Of a stretch of DNA of 64,000 nt, positions 37,190-48,656 are shown piece after piece. Position 1 is the stretch's first letter; every line of letters begins with the position of its first letter. The stretch lies in contig CP084611.1 in assembly GCA_025917655.1 (NCBI GenBank), positions 620,001 to 684,000 on the forward strand, written 5' to 3'. The notes below the pieces were generated by a model. The model made no database searches, was not told the origin of the DNA, and was given only the letters and a program-made list of their open reading frames with translations. Origin of the DNA: Chlorella sorokiniana. Its lineage: Eukaryota > Chlorophyta > Trebouxiophyceae > Chlorellales > Chlorellaceae. Position numbers and translations under genes: made by a program.

Positions 37190-40100
37190 TCAGCGAAAGA
37201 GGTGCCGGGCGGTGTGGAATCCAGGCGGGATAGGAAGTTGGAGAGGCCTTTCTTCTCGTGGCTGCCGCCCAAAGCCAACACAGCCGCGCCCCCAAGCGGG
37301 GGTTTTACTGCGGCTTGGCCGCAGAAGGGCCCCCGGCGAGCATATCCACTCGTTGATGGGCTCGTAGGTGCCCGCGCAGCCGCTCCCAATCCGGCCCACC
37401 GCCTCGACCTCCCACTGCAGGAGGGGCCAGGGCAGGAAGCCACCCACGGTGACGCTCCGCATGATGACCAACCGGCATGCATGGGCTCAGACAAACTGGC
37501 TCATGCGATGGCGGCAGCGCCCCAGCGAGCCGGGGGCAGCAGGGAGTGGCGGGGAAGGGGCGTGGACACGCAGCGCCCACCTGGCCGTGCGCGCCGCCCC
37601 GGAAAACGCGGAGCATGACCGCGCTGGTGTTGGCGCGCCGCTGGGCAGCCGGCACGTCCTCCAGCTGGAAGGTGCACAGCTCGGCGCCGCTGGCGGGGTC
37701 CCTCACCGAGGCGTAGGGGTTGGCAACCTGCAGCCGTGGGTGTGGGGCGGCCACATGCACAACGTCACGAGGCGGGCCCCAGCAGGTGCTCCTCCCGAGC
37801 AAAACCGCAGTATTGGCTCTGCTGTTGGGTGCAGACCATCGACGCGCAACCGGCCAGCGCATCTGTGAAGCGACCCACAGGCTCGCAGGCAGCAGCAAGG
37901 CCTGCGCAGGGTGGCCGAGCCGCCGCGCCGCTGACCTGGTCCAGGGTGGCGCCAGCCCAGGTGCTCATCACCAGGTAGAGCTCCGCCACGCTGCGCGGCA
38001 GCGCCCCCAGGTTGATGGCGATGGTGTGCTGGCCGCTGTCCCCGCTCACCATGTCCCCGCTGTGCCGCACCACCGGATCTGGGCTCAGGGGGAGAGGATG
38101 GAAGGGGAGCGTGGCAGGCTGGAAGGGAGCGGCGTGCCGCCGCCCTCACGCCGGCGAGCGCGCGACAAGGCAACGCAGGCAGGCACGCGTGGCGGCGGCG
38201 CTGCCGCGCCTCACCGCCGCTCTTGTCTCGGGAGGTGCTGTGGGGGAGGCGTAGTCCACGCAGTCGACCATGCGCAGCTGGCGGGCGGCTCTCGCGCCGG
38301 GACCGTCCCGCAGGCGGTACATGAGGCAGCTGGCATCCAGGTAGACGAACCGGCCGCTGCAGCGAGGAGTTGCAGCGGGGGCAGCAGGAGGGGCTTCAGA
38401 CCTTGCCAGCCAGCCAGCCCTGGTGTGGGCTAGCAGCCTCGCCAACAGGGACTGCTTGTATAGCAGCATGTTAAGAGGCATCAGATGTGGACAGGCACGC
38501 GGCTGCAGCTGGTGAGCTGGCAGGCAGGCCGCTGCCTGCCGCTCACCCAGCCTTGGACTGCCACCGCTGGTCGACCTCGATGGCCTGGAGGTTGGGGGCG
38601 CTGTAGCGCTGACCCCGCAGCAGGATCCTGGACACGCCGCTGGCCTGCACCCTGCACCAGCCGCGGCCAAACACAACAGGCTTCAAGCTCCAGCAAGGGA
38701 GCGCCACAGCCGGCGGAGCTAGGCGTGGCGCTGCAGCGGCGGCAGGCCTGTCGATGGTGCTGGCGGCACTCGAGGCTGAGGGCAGCGAGTGGGCCGCGGC
38801 ACAAGGGCTATTAGGAGGGGTCAGGCCTGCCCCCTGTGCGAGCCCTTGTGCCGAGTCCCACCGGCTGACGTCAGCATCGAGTGCCGCCAGCACCGGCACA
38901 GAGCCCAGCGGCGGCGCCCACCTCGCAAAGTCGGTGTCGGGGCGGTGGTAGCCGCGCGCCAGCGAGTTGCGCCACGACACCCGCAGGCGCCACGTCCAGG
39001 CCGCCGGGGACAAGCGCTTGACGCCCATCAGGTCCAGGGCCTACCACACGAGTTATGGGGCGGCGGGAGGGGGCCCCATGGGGATGGGCCGTTGGTTTCG
39101 CCAAGAAGTGGCCGGGGGCGGGCGGCTGGAAGCCGGGCAGGCTCTGCGTCCTATGGCATTTGAAGCGGTGGCCTCCCACCGCTGCCAAGGGGCTGCCGAC
39201 GGGCTGCCAACGCACCTGGTCCAGGTTGTCGCAGTCCAGAATCCTTTTCACCGCCGCTTGGAAGCGCCGCCGCAGGCCTGCAGTGGGCGGGGCAGCAGCT
39301 GAGCATCTCTGGGGAGCAAGCAAACGGGCCGCGGCCGACAGTAACATTCCTGCCAGCGCAGACTGACGCATGCAGGATGGTGCATCAGCAAGCTGCAGGC
39401 GCATCCGAAAGAACAGGCGCATGATAAATCGAGATGGGGAAGGAGGCTCGGCTGCTGCTATGAGAGGGGGGGCAGGTGCGGGGCGACAGGCCACAGGCTG
39501 CGTACGACTCACCTGCCCCAGGGCGCCCGTACAGGCTGTCCAGCCTGTACATCACCTCACCGACCGTCTGCCCCGGGGCCGCGCCACCAACGACAGGAAG
39601 GCAGCATGGAACATGAAGAGCCTGCAGGCCGGGCGGGATGGGGGCAACTTGTCTGATTGCAAGGGAGTTTGATAGCCACCGGCATCCGCACAGGATCCAC
39701 CAATTTTTGATGCGGGTACTCCGAAGCCCATGAGGGCACACGCGCCAGACCAACCAGGCTGCTAGGGTGGCACCCTGGGACAGGGCACTCCCCCGCACCG
39801 CAGCGCGATCCTCGAGTGCTGGAAGAAGCCGTCCAGAAGCTGCGGGTCCAAGCCACCCGCGTCGGGGCTGCGGCGGTACCGCGCCACCATCCCCCTGTCG
39901 CCCTTGCACACCCAGAGCACCTGCCGGTCCACCGCCTCATTCAGGAGCAGGGGCATGGCCTGAGGGGAGGGGAAACAGGGGTGTGGGGGTGGGGTTGAGG
40001 GGTGTGGGGTGAGTGGGGGTGGGTGGGTGGGGGTGGTGTTTAGCAGAGAGGTGGGTGTGTGGTGGGGGGCAATGTGAAGTCAGGCGCAGCTGTTCTTCAA

Positions 40101-43100
40101 CGGGGGGAAACATTCATAAGGTTGCTGGCGGATTAGGAGAGCCTGCGTGAAAGCATGCGCCTAACAGCGATCCCCCTCGCCGGCCACAACCATGCACGCA
40201 GGCCATTCGGCGGCGCACACCCTTCCCTCCCCGCTCACCTGCCGCCAGTCGTGGCAGCGGCTGACGGCCAGCAGCGGCACGAGGGCGCCCAGGGAGGGGG
40301 TCGCCTCCTTGCAGCGCTGGGCGGCGGAGGAGAGGAAGCGCTGCACGCGGCGCTCCGCGGCCTCCCACAGCCCGTGGCGGTCGCACAGCGCCAGCAGGAG
40401 GCGGTGCAGGGCGCAGTACGTGTCCAGGGCACGCTCTGCGGGTGTTAAGTGGGGGAGGTGCGGCGCTGCAGCAGTCTGAGCACGGCTGTGGCTGGACGGC
40501 ACCGCTGCGGTGGGCCAGCGGGTCGCTGTAATTCTGCGCAGGATGCGGCGGCGGCAACCGCCAGGGCTCGGCGCCCTCTGCAATGCCTGCCTGCTACCCG
40601 AAATGCCAGGCTGGCAATGAGCATAAATATTGGTGCCAGCCTGGCCTCACAAGCGTGCCCCTGCACAACATGCCGGCGTGCACACGGCACACCCCTGCTT
40701 CTGAGCCACCGCCGAGCCGCCCCCACCCACCCGAGGCGGCGATGCCGTGGTCGCTGAGCAGCACCGCGCAGGTGTTGAGCGCCGTGGGCAGCACATCCAG
40801 CCACTGCTCGGGCCCCGGCCGCAGCAGGCTGGGGCACAGCTGGCGCAGCGCGGCGGCCAGGGAGCCTTGCGCCCTGCGGGTGGCGGGCGGTGGGGGCAGG
40901 GGCGGGCAGCTGGTGAGGAACACTAGCCGGGCCTTGCGGTCAGAAGCCGTTGGGCCAAGAGGGGTGAGATGGGAAGGAGAAACCACAGCCAGAGGGTCGC
41001 CCGCTGCCCTGCTAGCCGACACAGGCATGCACAGCGCATGGCTACCGCTGCCGGCCAGTAGGCCCATGCCACCTGCTTCTGCCCCCTCTAAAAACGCGCC
41101 CCCCCTCCTCCCTCTAGCACCGCCTCACGCCCTCGTCGCCTCACCGCTCAAAGTGGTCCTGCGTGATGTACACCGGCAGCGCCCCTGCACCTCGTTCCCC
41201 GCGAGTCGCGGCGCAGCAGGCCCCCGCCACCGCCTCCACCGCCGCCAGGTCGGGCGATGTCGCCAGGATGTAGTCCGCCTTGCCCGTGCGCGGGTTCACC
41301 GTGAACTGCGGCAGCGGGGGAGTGGTGAGCACACAGAAAGCGATGGCGTGTGCTGGAACTCCCCAGGGGGAACCAGTCGGCCGGCCTGGGTGCGGCGGAG
41401 GCGCTGCTCAGCTCCAAGCCCTCCATCAAGTGGAAGCGAAGCAAGGCGGCTTGCAGCGCACCTGGAAGGGCAGGCCCAGCACCTCGGCCTCGAACCCGGC
41501 CCGCGAGAAGAAGCAGGCCAGCTCCGGCACCACCCCGTTGGCCTCCAGCGAGTACGCCAGGCGCCAGTCGGCCAGGTGGGCGCAGCGCAGCGGCGAGGCG
41601 GGGAAGGTGCGGCGCAGGGCGGCGCGCCACACCTCGCCGTCGGCGCAGGCGGCGCGCAGGCCGCGGCAGGTGGCGCACAGGGACGCCACATCCCTGTGAA
41701 GGGCAGGGGAGAGGGGGAATCGGCAGGAGCGGGGCTTTTGTCGCTTTCCGGTGGAGGAGAACGGCAGCAGACAGCCCCAACCTGCCCAGGTTCCAACCCC
41801 CAGCGCAGCCACAGGCCAGCCCTCCCGGCCCCTCGTCCAACACAGCCGCAGGCTGTCCAACATATAGACACACATAGAAGCCAGGATGACAACAAGTGAA
41901 AACAAGCGGGGCGGGGCGCTCACCTGGCCCCCAGGCGCAGCAGCACCTGCACCAGGGCATCCGGGGTGAGGCTGTCGAAGCAGGGGCCCATGGAGGCCTC
42001 AGGCGCAGCCACACGATGGTCAGCCGCGGGCTGCAGTGGTGGCGGTGGTGGTGGTGGTCGGGAGGGGGGTGCAAAGGGGGGTCATGTGAACAACGGAACA
42101 AAGCCTTCCCTTCCTGGGTGCGCTGAACAGAGCTGACGAGGCCAGTACGGCAGCATGGCGCACGCCTGGCAGCTCCCACCCTCCCCGGGTGGTTTGCAGC
42201 ACCCCGTCGCCCCCAAGGCTTGCCTGGATGTCGCTGGCGTGCATGGCGAGGCGGGCGGCGTGGTCGGCGCGCTCGGCATCCAGGCGGCGGCGGTACAGAG
42301 CCCGCACGTCGGCGATGAGGGAGCGGTGCGGGGCTTTGAGGATGGAATCGTCCATCAACCGCTTGCTGCAGAAAATGAGGGGTCCATAGGAAGGGAAGGG
42401 AGCGTGTGGTGTGTGTGTGTGTGGAGGGGGGTGGGGGGGGTGGGGGAGGCTGGCAAATGCAAGCTGAGGAGTGCCCTTTTGAGAGCACCAAGACAGAAGA
42501 TGCAGGCAGGGCAGGGGCAAGCCGCACCGGTGCACAGCCCCCATGCTATCCTTGCCCGTCACCGCGCCATCGCCGGCCTCCGCCTCGCTGCCCTCGCTTT
42601 CGGCGCAGGGCTCGGTCGTTTCCGGGGCTGCCGCCGCCGCCGCATCAGCCGCCGCCAGCACTTTGGGGCCGTCCTCCTCCTCCCCCTCGCTTGGGAGGCT
42701 ATGCAGCAGACCGAAACGGTCGCCGCCAGACGGCGCGATCGCCAGCGGCTGGGCGGCGGCTGTGCCCGCTGCCGCCGCCTTGGACGCAACCTCGGCTCTC
42801 AGGCCGCGGCGCTTGGCGTCAACGGTGCACCACCCATCCTGGTCCTCTGGCTCCGGGAGGGGAGCGAGCTCCTCTTGGCTGCGGGCCAGCATCAGCTCTG
42901 CAGCAAGGATGAGGATGGTGGGAGCAGCAAGAGGGCGATGCAGCTGAACAGAGCACCGACCGGCAAGCGCGGCTGTAGAGCCGCGGATGATGCCCACACG
43001 CAGGGCGCAGCGACACGGCGCCACAACAACACCCGGTTGAGAGCCGCAAACAGCTAGGACACAGGCTGCGCAATCGCAGCCAGGCTCACCCTTATTCACC

Positions 43101-44345
43101 GAGGGGCGCGCCACATGCACCAGCCGCAGGCTCGGCGCCAGGGCGAGGTCCTCTGGGGTGGGGAAGGGAGGGTGCGGGGCGGTGCCCGTGTGGCGCGGGT
43201 GCCCGGCCCGGCCCCCCGCAGGCCCAGCGCGGCCTCCCGGGCCTCCCCACAGAGACCTGCAACAATGGGCAGGACAGGCACCAGCCTCAGGGCAAGCTTG
43301 CTGAGAGTAGGCGCCAGCCACGGGCGGCGCAACACAGGGTTGGCCCCGTCCGTACTTGCAGCGCTGACCTGCCTGCCTCCAGCAGCCATGACCCCAAATC
43401 AGAAACAACGAGAGACCAAATTTTCTGAAGCGAGCTCTCTGCACACCCCCTGCTGCACTCGTTTGTGAGGGGGCTCACCCGGCGCGTGCTGTACATGAGC
43501 TCGGGGTCCAGGAGGAAAGAGGCCAGCAGGGCCAGCGTGGAAGCCACCGAGTAGGCGGGGTTCCACTGGTCCAGCGAGGGGTTGCAGTCCCACAGCGCCA
43601 CGCGGTGCGTCACTCCCAGCGCCGCCCTGCGTGGCAAAGCAGGAAGGTGGAATGAGGCACACGGGCAGGCTTCAGGCTGCGGTGCTGGCGCAGGGGCTGG
43701 CCCGTGCGGGAACGCAACGCTCCCAGGGCTGCAGTGGGGCGGAATGCACGCATTGCCACAAGGCAGGTGCCCACCCAGCGCAGGCGGTCTGCTGCACGCA
43801 CGGTGCGGGCTGCAGCGGCCCACCTGAGCGGGCCCCAGACGGCCAGGAGGTTGGGGTGGGGCAGTGGGTGGTAGACGTACACAGCGGGGCCCTCCGCTGG
43901 GTAGGAGTCGGGAATTGGAGCAGGCAGTGGATGGGCACCCCCGCCAGCGGCCCGTCCCGGGACCTCACGTTGGCGTGCCACTGGAACAAGTTGTCCTCCT
44001 GGGGCTCGGCAGACGCGTCGGGCTGGGGGTGTTCCAGCAGCTGCGGATGGGGAGGTGCGGGCAGGGGGCACAAGGGCTCGGCTGGGGTTCGACCACCGAG
44101 ACAGGGCCCGCCTGGACTTGGGCGCCTTGGCAGCACCAGAGCGTGTGAACAAGTCATGTAGCCGGTTTGTGCCCCCGCACACCCCCGTTTGGAGGCAAGA
44201 GCAAGGCGAGTCCCGCGCCATGCATGCTCAGCCGCCGCCTAAGCATGGTGCCAGGCATCGCCAGGCAGTGAACAGCGCTTGTCATAGTTCAGCTCACCTC
44301 TTTGAAGTCCGCCAATAGGCGCTTGATCGCGATGTGGCGGGCCAT
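37190..44345 (-). CDS. E2-variant (UBC6-like) / F-box / TerD multidomain protein
   Basis: One chain of in-phase exons joins three domains. The N-terminal UBC fold starts at ATG 44345 (MARHIAIKRLLADFKE), then NLFQWHANVRSRDGPLAGVP, SYPAEGPAVYVYHPLPHPNL and VTHRVALWDCNPSLDQWNPA. Length and pattern fit UBC6/UBE2J enzymes, but the catalytic Cys position is Ala. A linker follows, with DQDGWCTVDAKRRGLRAEV (about 42850-42780). An F-box lies at 41990-41600 (FDSLTPDALVQVLLRLGA, DVASLCATCRGLRAACADGE, VWRAALRRTFP). A helical middle comes next. The C-terminal TerD domain includes RFVYLDASCLMYRL (38360-38315), VVRHSGDMVSGDSGQHTIAI (38080-38020), ELCTFQLEDVP and, after an intron joining GGAHGQ to WEVEAVGRIGSGC in phase 0, the end at stop 37190. 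The F-box suggests an SCF partner and TerD a stress link, but function is unknown. Two adjacent genes cannot be fully excluded. Confidence 0.8.
39958..40063. repeat. G-rich intronic tract on the plus strand
   Basis: The plus strand carries many runs of three to five G separated by T, A or TGT (ggggtgtgggggtggggttg and similar) in an intron of the E2v/F-box/TerD gene. The spacing suits G-quadruplex formation on the non-template side. The transcript itself would be C-rich. Confidence 0.7.
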
Positions 44346-44797
44346 GGCCGAGCCCGGGGGGCCGAAGCCACCCGAGGGGCGCCTCAGGGGCGAGGGAAGC
44401 TACTCAAGCGGGCTTGGAAACAGGGATCAGGAGTCGGAAGAGGTGACAATCAAATGAATGGCAACAAGGGGCGATCGGTGAGTTATAGCTCGGGCATATG
44501 TACTGGGAGTACCGCTGCTCAAGTCCAGGAAAGACTCTTGCAAGCTGCCGTGTTGCAGCGTCCCGGGTCAAGAGGGAACGGCCCAGCATTCGGCTGCAAC
44601 GGCTGTTTGGGCCTGCGAAAATAGCGAAGAGTGGAGTGGACAGCAACATGCTGTATTGCAACGCAGCGACAGCCCTGGTAGAAATCTGTTGCACCAGCAG
44701 TGCACCAGGGCTGACAGGGAAGTTCAAAGCAAAGAGAAGGCGACAAAATCCAAGCAACACAAGCTTGCGAGATGGCAGCCATTAAAATTGCCCAATG
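44346..44797. other. Spacer upstream of the E2v/F-box/TerD gene
   Basis: About 450 bases between the E2v gene start (44345) and the stop of the methyltransferase gene (44798), both on the minus strand. It must hold the promoter of the former and the 3' UTR of the latter. No other feature was seen. Confidence 0.5.
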
Positions 44798-45722
44798 TCA
44801 GTTTACAGCAGTGCCCGCGACGTGCGGGGACACCACCGCCGCGGGGCCCCAGAACCCCGCCCTGAAGCTTTCAGCACGCAGCGAGGCGAAGCCGGCTCGC
44901 TGGATGGCAGCCAAGGTGCTGCGTGTGGCGCTGCAGCCGTGGCCCAGCAGCCGTACCAGCGGGTTGAGCAGGCGCTGGAGGCGCAGCAGCACGTCGCCCG
45001 GCGGCGCTGCCACATGCTCCAAGAAGATGAAGCGCCCCCGGGCTTCAGCACCCTTCGGGCCTCTGCCAGAGCGAGCTGCTGGTCCCGCACTGAGCACAGC
45101 ACCTGCGCTGGAATGAGGTCTGGATGGTGAAACGCCGCGCATCCGCACCAGGGGCAGGTGCTGTGCTTGATGCCGCTCTGTTGCCAGCTCTCAACTGCCG
45201 CAGGCCCCTGTAATGCACCCAGGCCCTTCCAGAAAATGCAAGGTCATTGCGCACATGTGTCATGATCACGGCATCAACGCTACTGGTCTCCAGCGGCAGC
45301 GCCTCCGCCGCGCCCGTCACCAAGCGCAGCTTGGCGGCGGCGCCTGCCGCGGCGGCCGCCCTTCGTGCCCACGGGTGCATGGCGGGGTTGGGGTCCACGC
45401 CGATGATTCGATCCACGTGGACGGCGTAATGCTGCAGGTTGGGTGCAGCACCCATGCCTGCGACAAGCACGAGTCGAGTGCGTTCGTCAAGTGACATGGC
45501 CGGGCAGGCCTGTCGGCGCAGCATTGAGCTCCTGTTGCTAAACCAGCCCTCACCGACTTCCACCACGGTGTGAACACCCTGTTCTCGTCTCAAGCAGGCA
45601 AACAGCTGTTGCTTACGGTCCTTGAATCGCCAGTCTGCTTTGGGCCTGCAGAAGGTTCGGCGGGCGGCAGAGTGCGCAGCGAGTGTTGCTGGGGCCAAAC
45701 AGACCCACCCAACCCTCTGCAA
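44798..45722 (-). CDS. SAM-dependent methyltransferase, METTL7/UbiE-like
   Basis: This small class I methyltransferase resembles the METTL7 (thiol methyltransferase) group. An exon at about 45690-45558 reads DRKQQLFACLRREQGVHTVV and ends EVG. A clean splice (donor GTGAGG near 45552, acceptor GCAG near 45459) gives VVEVGMGAAPN, the SAM motif I. IIGVDPNPAMHPWA is motif II and DAVIMTH the post-motif strand. A second clean splice joins MTH to VLCSVRDQQLALAEARRVLK, then PGGRFIFLEHV, the family hallmark, ending GTAVN at stop 44798-44800. The first frame opens without an ATG, so a short upstream exon holding the start is missing; METTL7 proteins often carry a membrane anchor there. The substrate is unknown. 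This is shorter than the usual 240 residues, consistent with a missing first exon. Confidence 0.82.
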
Positions 45723-46302
45723 TCCTGCGAGTCACTTTTCTACTTTCTCACCCAAATGTAGCCATCGCCCAGGCGAAAGCACGGTCGCCAAGGGAGGGTG
45801 TCGGTTCTGGCATGCTTAGTTCGTGGCTTTTGCAGCTGTCGAGGATTATCCTCACATGAAGACAGCACGGCAACATGGGGACAATGCCGGTATGCAAGAA
45901 ACAATGGGGTTTGCGAGCTGCTGCCCTCCGCCACGTCACAGCATGTTGCCAGCAGGAACGGTTGCCAGCGGTCATCTTGCTTGCCTGGAACTATGCAAGT
46001 TTGGGCTCGCAGACATCTTACATTCTCAGCAGTGAACTTGCCAAGCAAGGCCTGCAGATAGACCTGCGATGAGAGACTGTCGGCTGCCATGCGCAGGGGG
46101 TGATGTGGCGGGGGCGAAGGTGCAGGTGCAGGCTGCAGTCGCTAGAGGTCTTCCATTGCTGTTTCACTGCTGAAGCTGCTCTACATCTCGACATAAATCG
46201 TCGACAACACAAGCGCCGCGCTCATGTCCCTTTTCGATCACAAACAGAAGGTGGTTCCGCGATGTTCGACGCAGTGAACGTGCGCTGAAGCACCTCAAAT
46301 CA
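45723..46302. other. Divergent promoter region, methyltransferase/p31comet
   Basis: About 580 bases between the minus-strand methyltransferase and the plus-strand p31comet gene. It is less GC-rich than the coding flanks and should include the missing first methyltransferase exon. No RNA gene or repeat was recognised. Confidence 0.5.
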
Positions 46303-47826
46303 ATGTCAGTACGTCGGGGAGCGCGTTCGCGACGCACCACTGCTGTGCAGCACGCATCAGTGGCCATCCCGCTGCCGGTGACGCCGACGGCGCAGGAGTG
46401 TGGCGCTCTGCTTAAGGCCCTCATCAAGCACCTGCTCTTTCAGCGCGGGCAGATCCCGTACCTGTACGATGAGCTGCTGCACGCATCACAGCTGCAGCAG
46501 CAGCAAGATGCAGCAACGGCTGCAGGACGGCCTGGGGCCGGAGCGCGCAGGCGCCGCCTGCCTAGCGGCGACAAGCGGCTCCTCAAGGTGGGCCTGTCAC
46601 AGCCGGCCCCTCGCCTAGCACAACGGGCGCATTCCAAGTGCATTTTGCGTTCCTGTCCAGGCCTCATGGACATGTCAAGCAAGAACCTGACCACTCCAGC
46701 GAGTGGGTTCGATCGCTGTCTGCACCTGTACCACCCCACCGCTTACCTGGGTGCTCAATACGCTGTGTGCGCTCCCCCATGCCTGTCGTTGCAGTTCCTG
46801 GGCAAGACGGAGGAGCTGATGGCGGCCTTAGACGAGGCTCTGCCCGCCTGCGGGGTGCCCCGCCGCGCCTTTGTGCTGCTGGGTGCTTCCACCACCCGTC
46901 CACGAGAGGTGTACGAAGTGCTGCTGCCTGCTGAGGCGGTGGGCTCACTGCCAGAGCGGCCAGCTGCTGCAGGCTCGGACGCAGCCGACGACTTGCAGCC
47001 CCTGCGCGAGCTACAGCAGCAGCAGGCCGCTGCAGAGGCTCCAAGCGCCAGCCCGCTTCCTGCGCCATTTGGGGGCAGGCCCAAGCTGTCGCGGCAGGAG
47101 CGGCTGTGCCTGCTGGCCCTGAGGCAGCTGGTGGTTGCAGGTGCTGAGCTGCCTGAAGGCACCGCGCACAGAGGTGGGTGCCTGCCATCCTCGCTGTTGC
47201 TTCCCATCCGTCGAGACCCTCCCGCATCTCGCAATGCGACCAACAGCTGCCGCTTGCACTGATGCTTAAGATTGCGCTTTCCTTTCCTCTCCTGCTGCAG
47301 CTGCTTGCAAGTTGTTCGTGCTGCTTGAGGGAGATAGCAGCGACAACAGCAGCGACGAGAGCGGCAGCGGGCCCCCAGACGTCACGCTGGTTGAGCCCAG
47401 CAGCGGCAAGCAAGCTACGCGTGCCGTGCCGCCCGGCTTTGTCGTCAAACGGCCCTTCAAGCTGTCCATGCGCAAGGGCCTGCACCTGAAGCTGCTGTTT
47501 GGACTGCGCGACCCCCAGCCTGAGCTTGCTGCACGGCCGCTGGTGGAGCCAGGGGGCAGGAGCCGGCTGCTGCCGGGGATGAGGAGCAGGACGGCGACAC
47601 AGACATGGATGCATGCAGCAGCTGCAGCGAGGGCCAGGTTGCAGCGCCCACAGAGCACCTGTCGCAGCTGCCAGATGCTGCGCCACAGCTGCCGTGCGGA
47701 GGGCGCCAGCAGCCTGTCGCAGAAGGACGCCTGACGCCGGGAGGCAGCCCAGCTGGCAGCACTTGGTACCTCTGCAGGGTGACGGTGAAGGGCCTGAACC
47801 GCGGCAGCCGCGACGAAGGCGAGTGA
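46303..47826 (+). CDS. MAD2L1BP: p31comet / MAD2L1-binding protein
   Basis: p31comet binds closed HORMA proteins such as MAD2 and hands them to the TRIP13/PCH2 ATPase, silencing the spindle checkpoint and recycling meiotic HORMA proteins. ATG 46303 opens a basic N-terminus, then ECGALLKALIKHLLFQRGQI and PYLYDELLH, the most conserved block of the family. Exon 2 (about 46794-47172) reads FLGKTEELMAALDEALPACG, REVYEVLLPAEAV and LCLLALRQLVV. A clean splice after GTAHR gives AACKLFVLLEGD (exon 3 from 47303), then GPPDVTLVEPSSGKQ and KLSMRKGLHLKLLFGLR. Adding one G to the G5 run at 47552-47556 keeps the frame to GSTWYLCRVTVKGLN and stop 47824-47826. As written the frame runs into a shorter, unconserved end. 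The 3' part recurs at 49.7 kb. Confidence 0.85.
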
Positions 47827-47922
47827 GGCATGGTCGGCATACCTTTTAGTCTGAAGGTGGACCTCACTCACTGGCGGTAGACCTGGCGGCCTGCTGGGCA
47901 TCAGCTGCATGCGTATCTTCAG

Positions 47923-48050
47923 AGCTGCCACGCAGCCCTGGCGCTCTCACGACTGCAGGCAGAAGGGGAAGCGAGCCATATATGTTCATGAGTTGAACTG
48001 CTCTGCTGCAACGCGTATTGTGGCCATGAAGACAGGCGAGCCTACATGCT
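47923..48050 (+). repeat. Duplicated segment downstream of p31comet (copy A)
   Basis: About 125 bases (agctgccacgcagccc... to ...gcgagcctacatgctg) recur at 49621-49741 with scattered substitutions. Copy A lies after the p31comet 3' end, while copy B lies before the p31comet 3' fragment. Confidence 0.85.
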
Positions 48051-48377
48051 GTTTTGACGCTGCTGAGCGCTCCGGCGTCGCGCGGCATGCACAGCGGCAG
48101 CGACGAGCATGCTGAGCGCAGGGCGGGAGGCTGCGGTGAGGTGGGGTCCTGTGCTGCTGCCCAGCACCTCGCACAGCCCAGCCCCAGGCACACCCGACAG
48201 GGAAGTGGATGCCGGGAATGGAGGCGGGGAGGGGGCGAAGCAGGTTCGCTCTGTCTACTTGGCCGCCACAGCGCAGGTGGGGCGGGCACTGTATCCAGGC
48301 CCGCAGGCAGGCAGCAAGCAACAGGAGCGCGGCTGAGCAACATATCGTGTTGTGATGCCGCAGCATGATCCGCACGG

Positions 48378-48656
48378 CTGACTCTGTGCGGTAGGCCTCC
48401 CGCCTGGCAATCCCCACGTGAGCGCCTGCTGCGCGGCGTCAGCAGGGACATCTGGGTGGTCAGGCTCAGCGAGTTGCGCTGCCGGGTGTGCTGCAGCCGG
48501 CTTGCCGCTGCCGCCTAGGACGCCGACGGCCATAGATGAGAGCACACCCCAGGAGCTGGCAGGCAGGCGCTGCGGCGGGCGCTGCTGCGCCTGCTGCGGC
48601 GCCCGCGGGGCTGCGGGGACCGCGCTGAGGCGCTGCCAGGCTGGCACGTGCGTGAT
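48378..48656 (+). pseudogene. Loose fragment resembling the 3' end of the IFT144 copy at 59.9 kb
   Basis: This stretch matches 59875-60084 along its length: CGCCTGCTG...CGCGG, then TGGGTGGTCA(A/G)GCTCAGC, then CTGCCGGGTGTGCTGC. Here the frame reads ERLLRGVSRDIWVVRLSELR and CRVCCSRLAAAA before a stop at 48516-48518. The CxxC pair recalls the C-terminal zinc-ribbon end of IFT144/WDR19, though that is a weak resemblance. No other IFT144 exon lies nearby, so it is a detached fragment. Confidence 0.5.
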
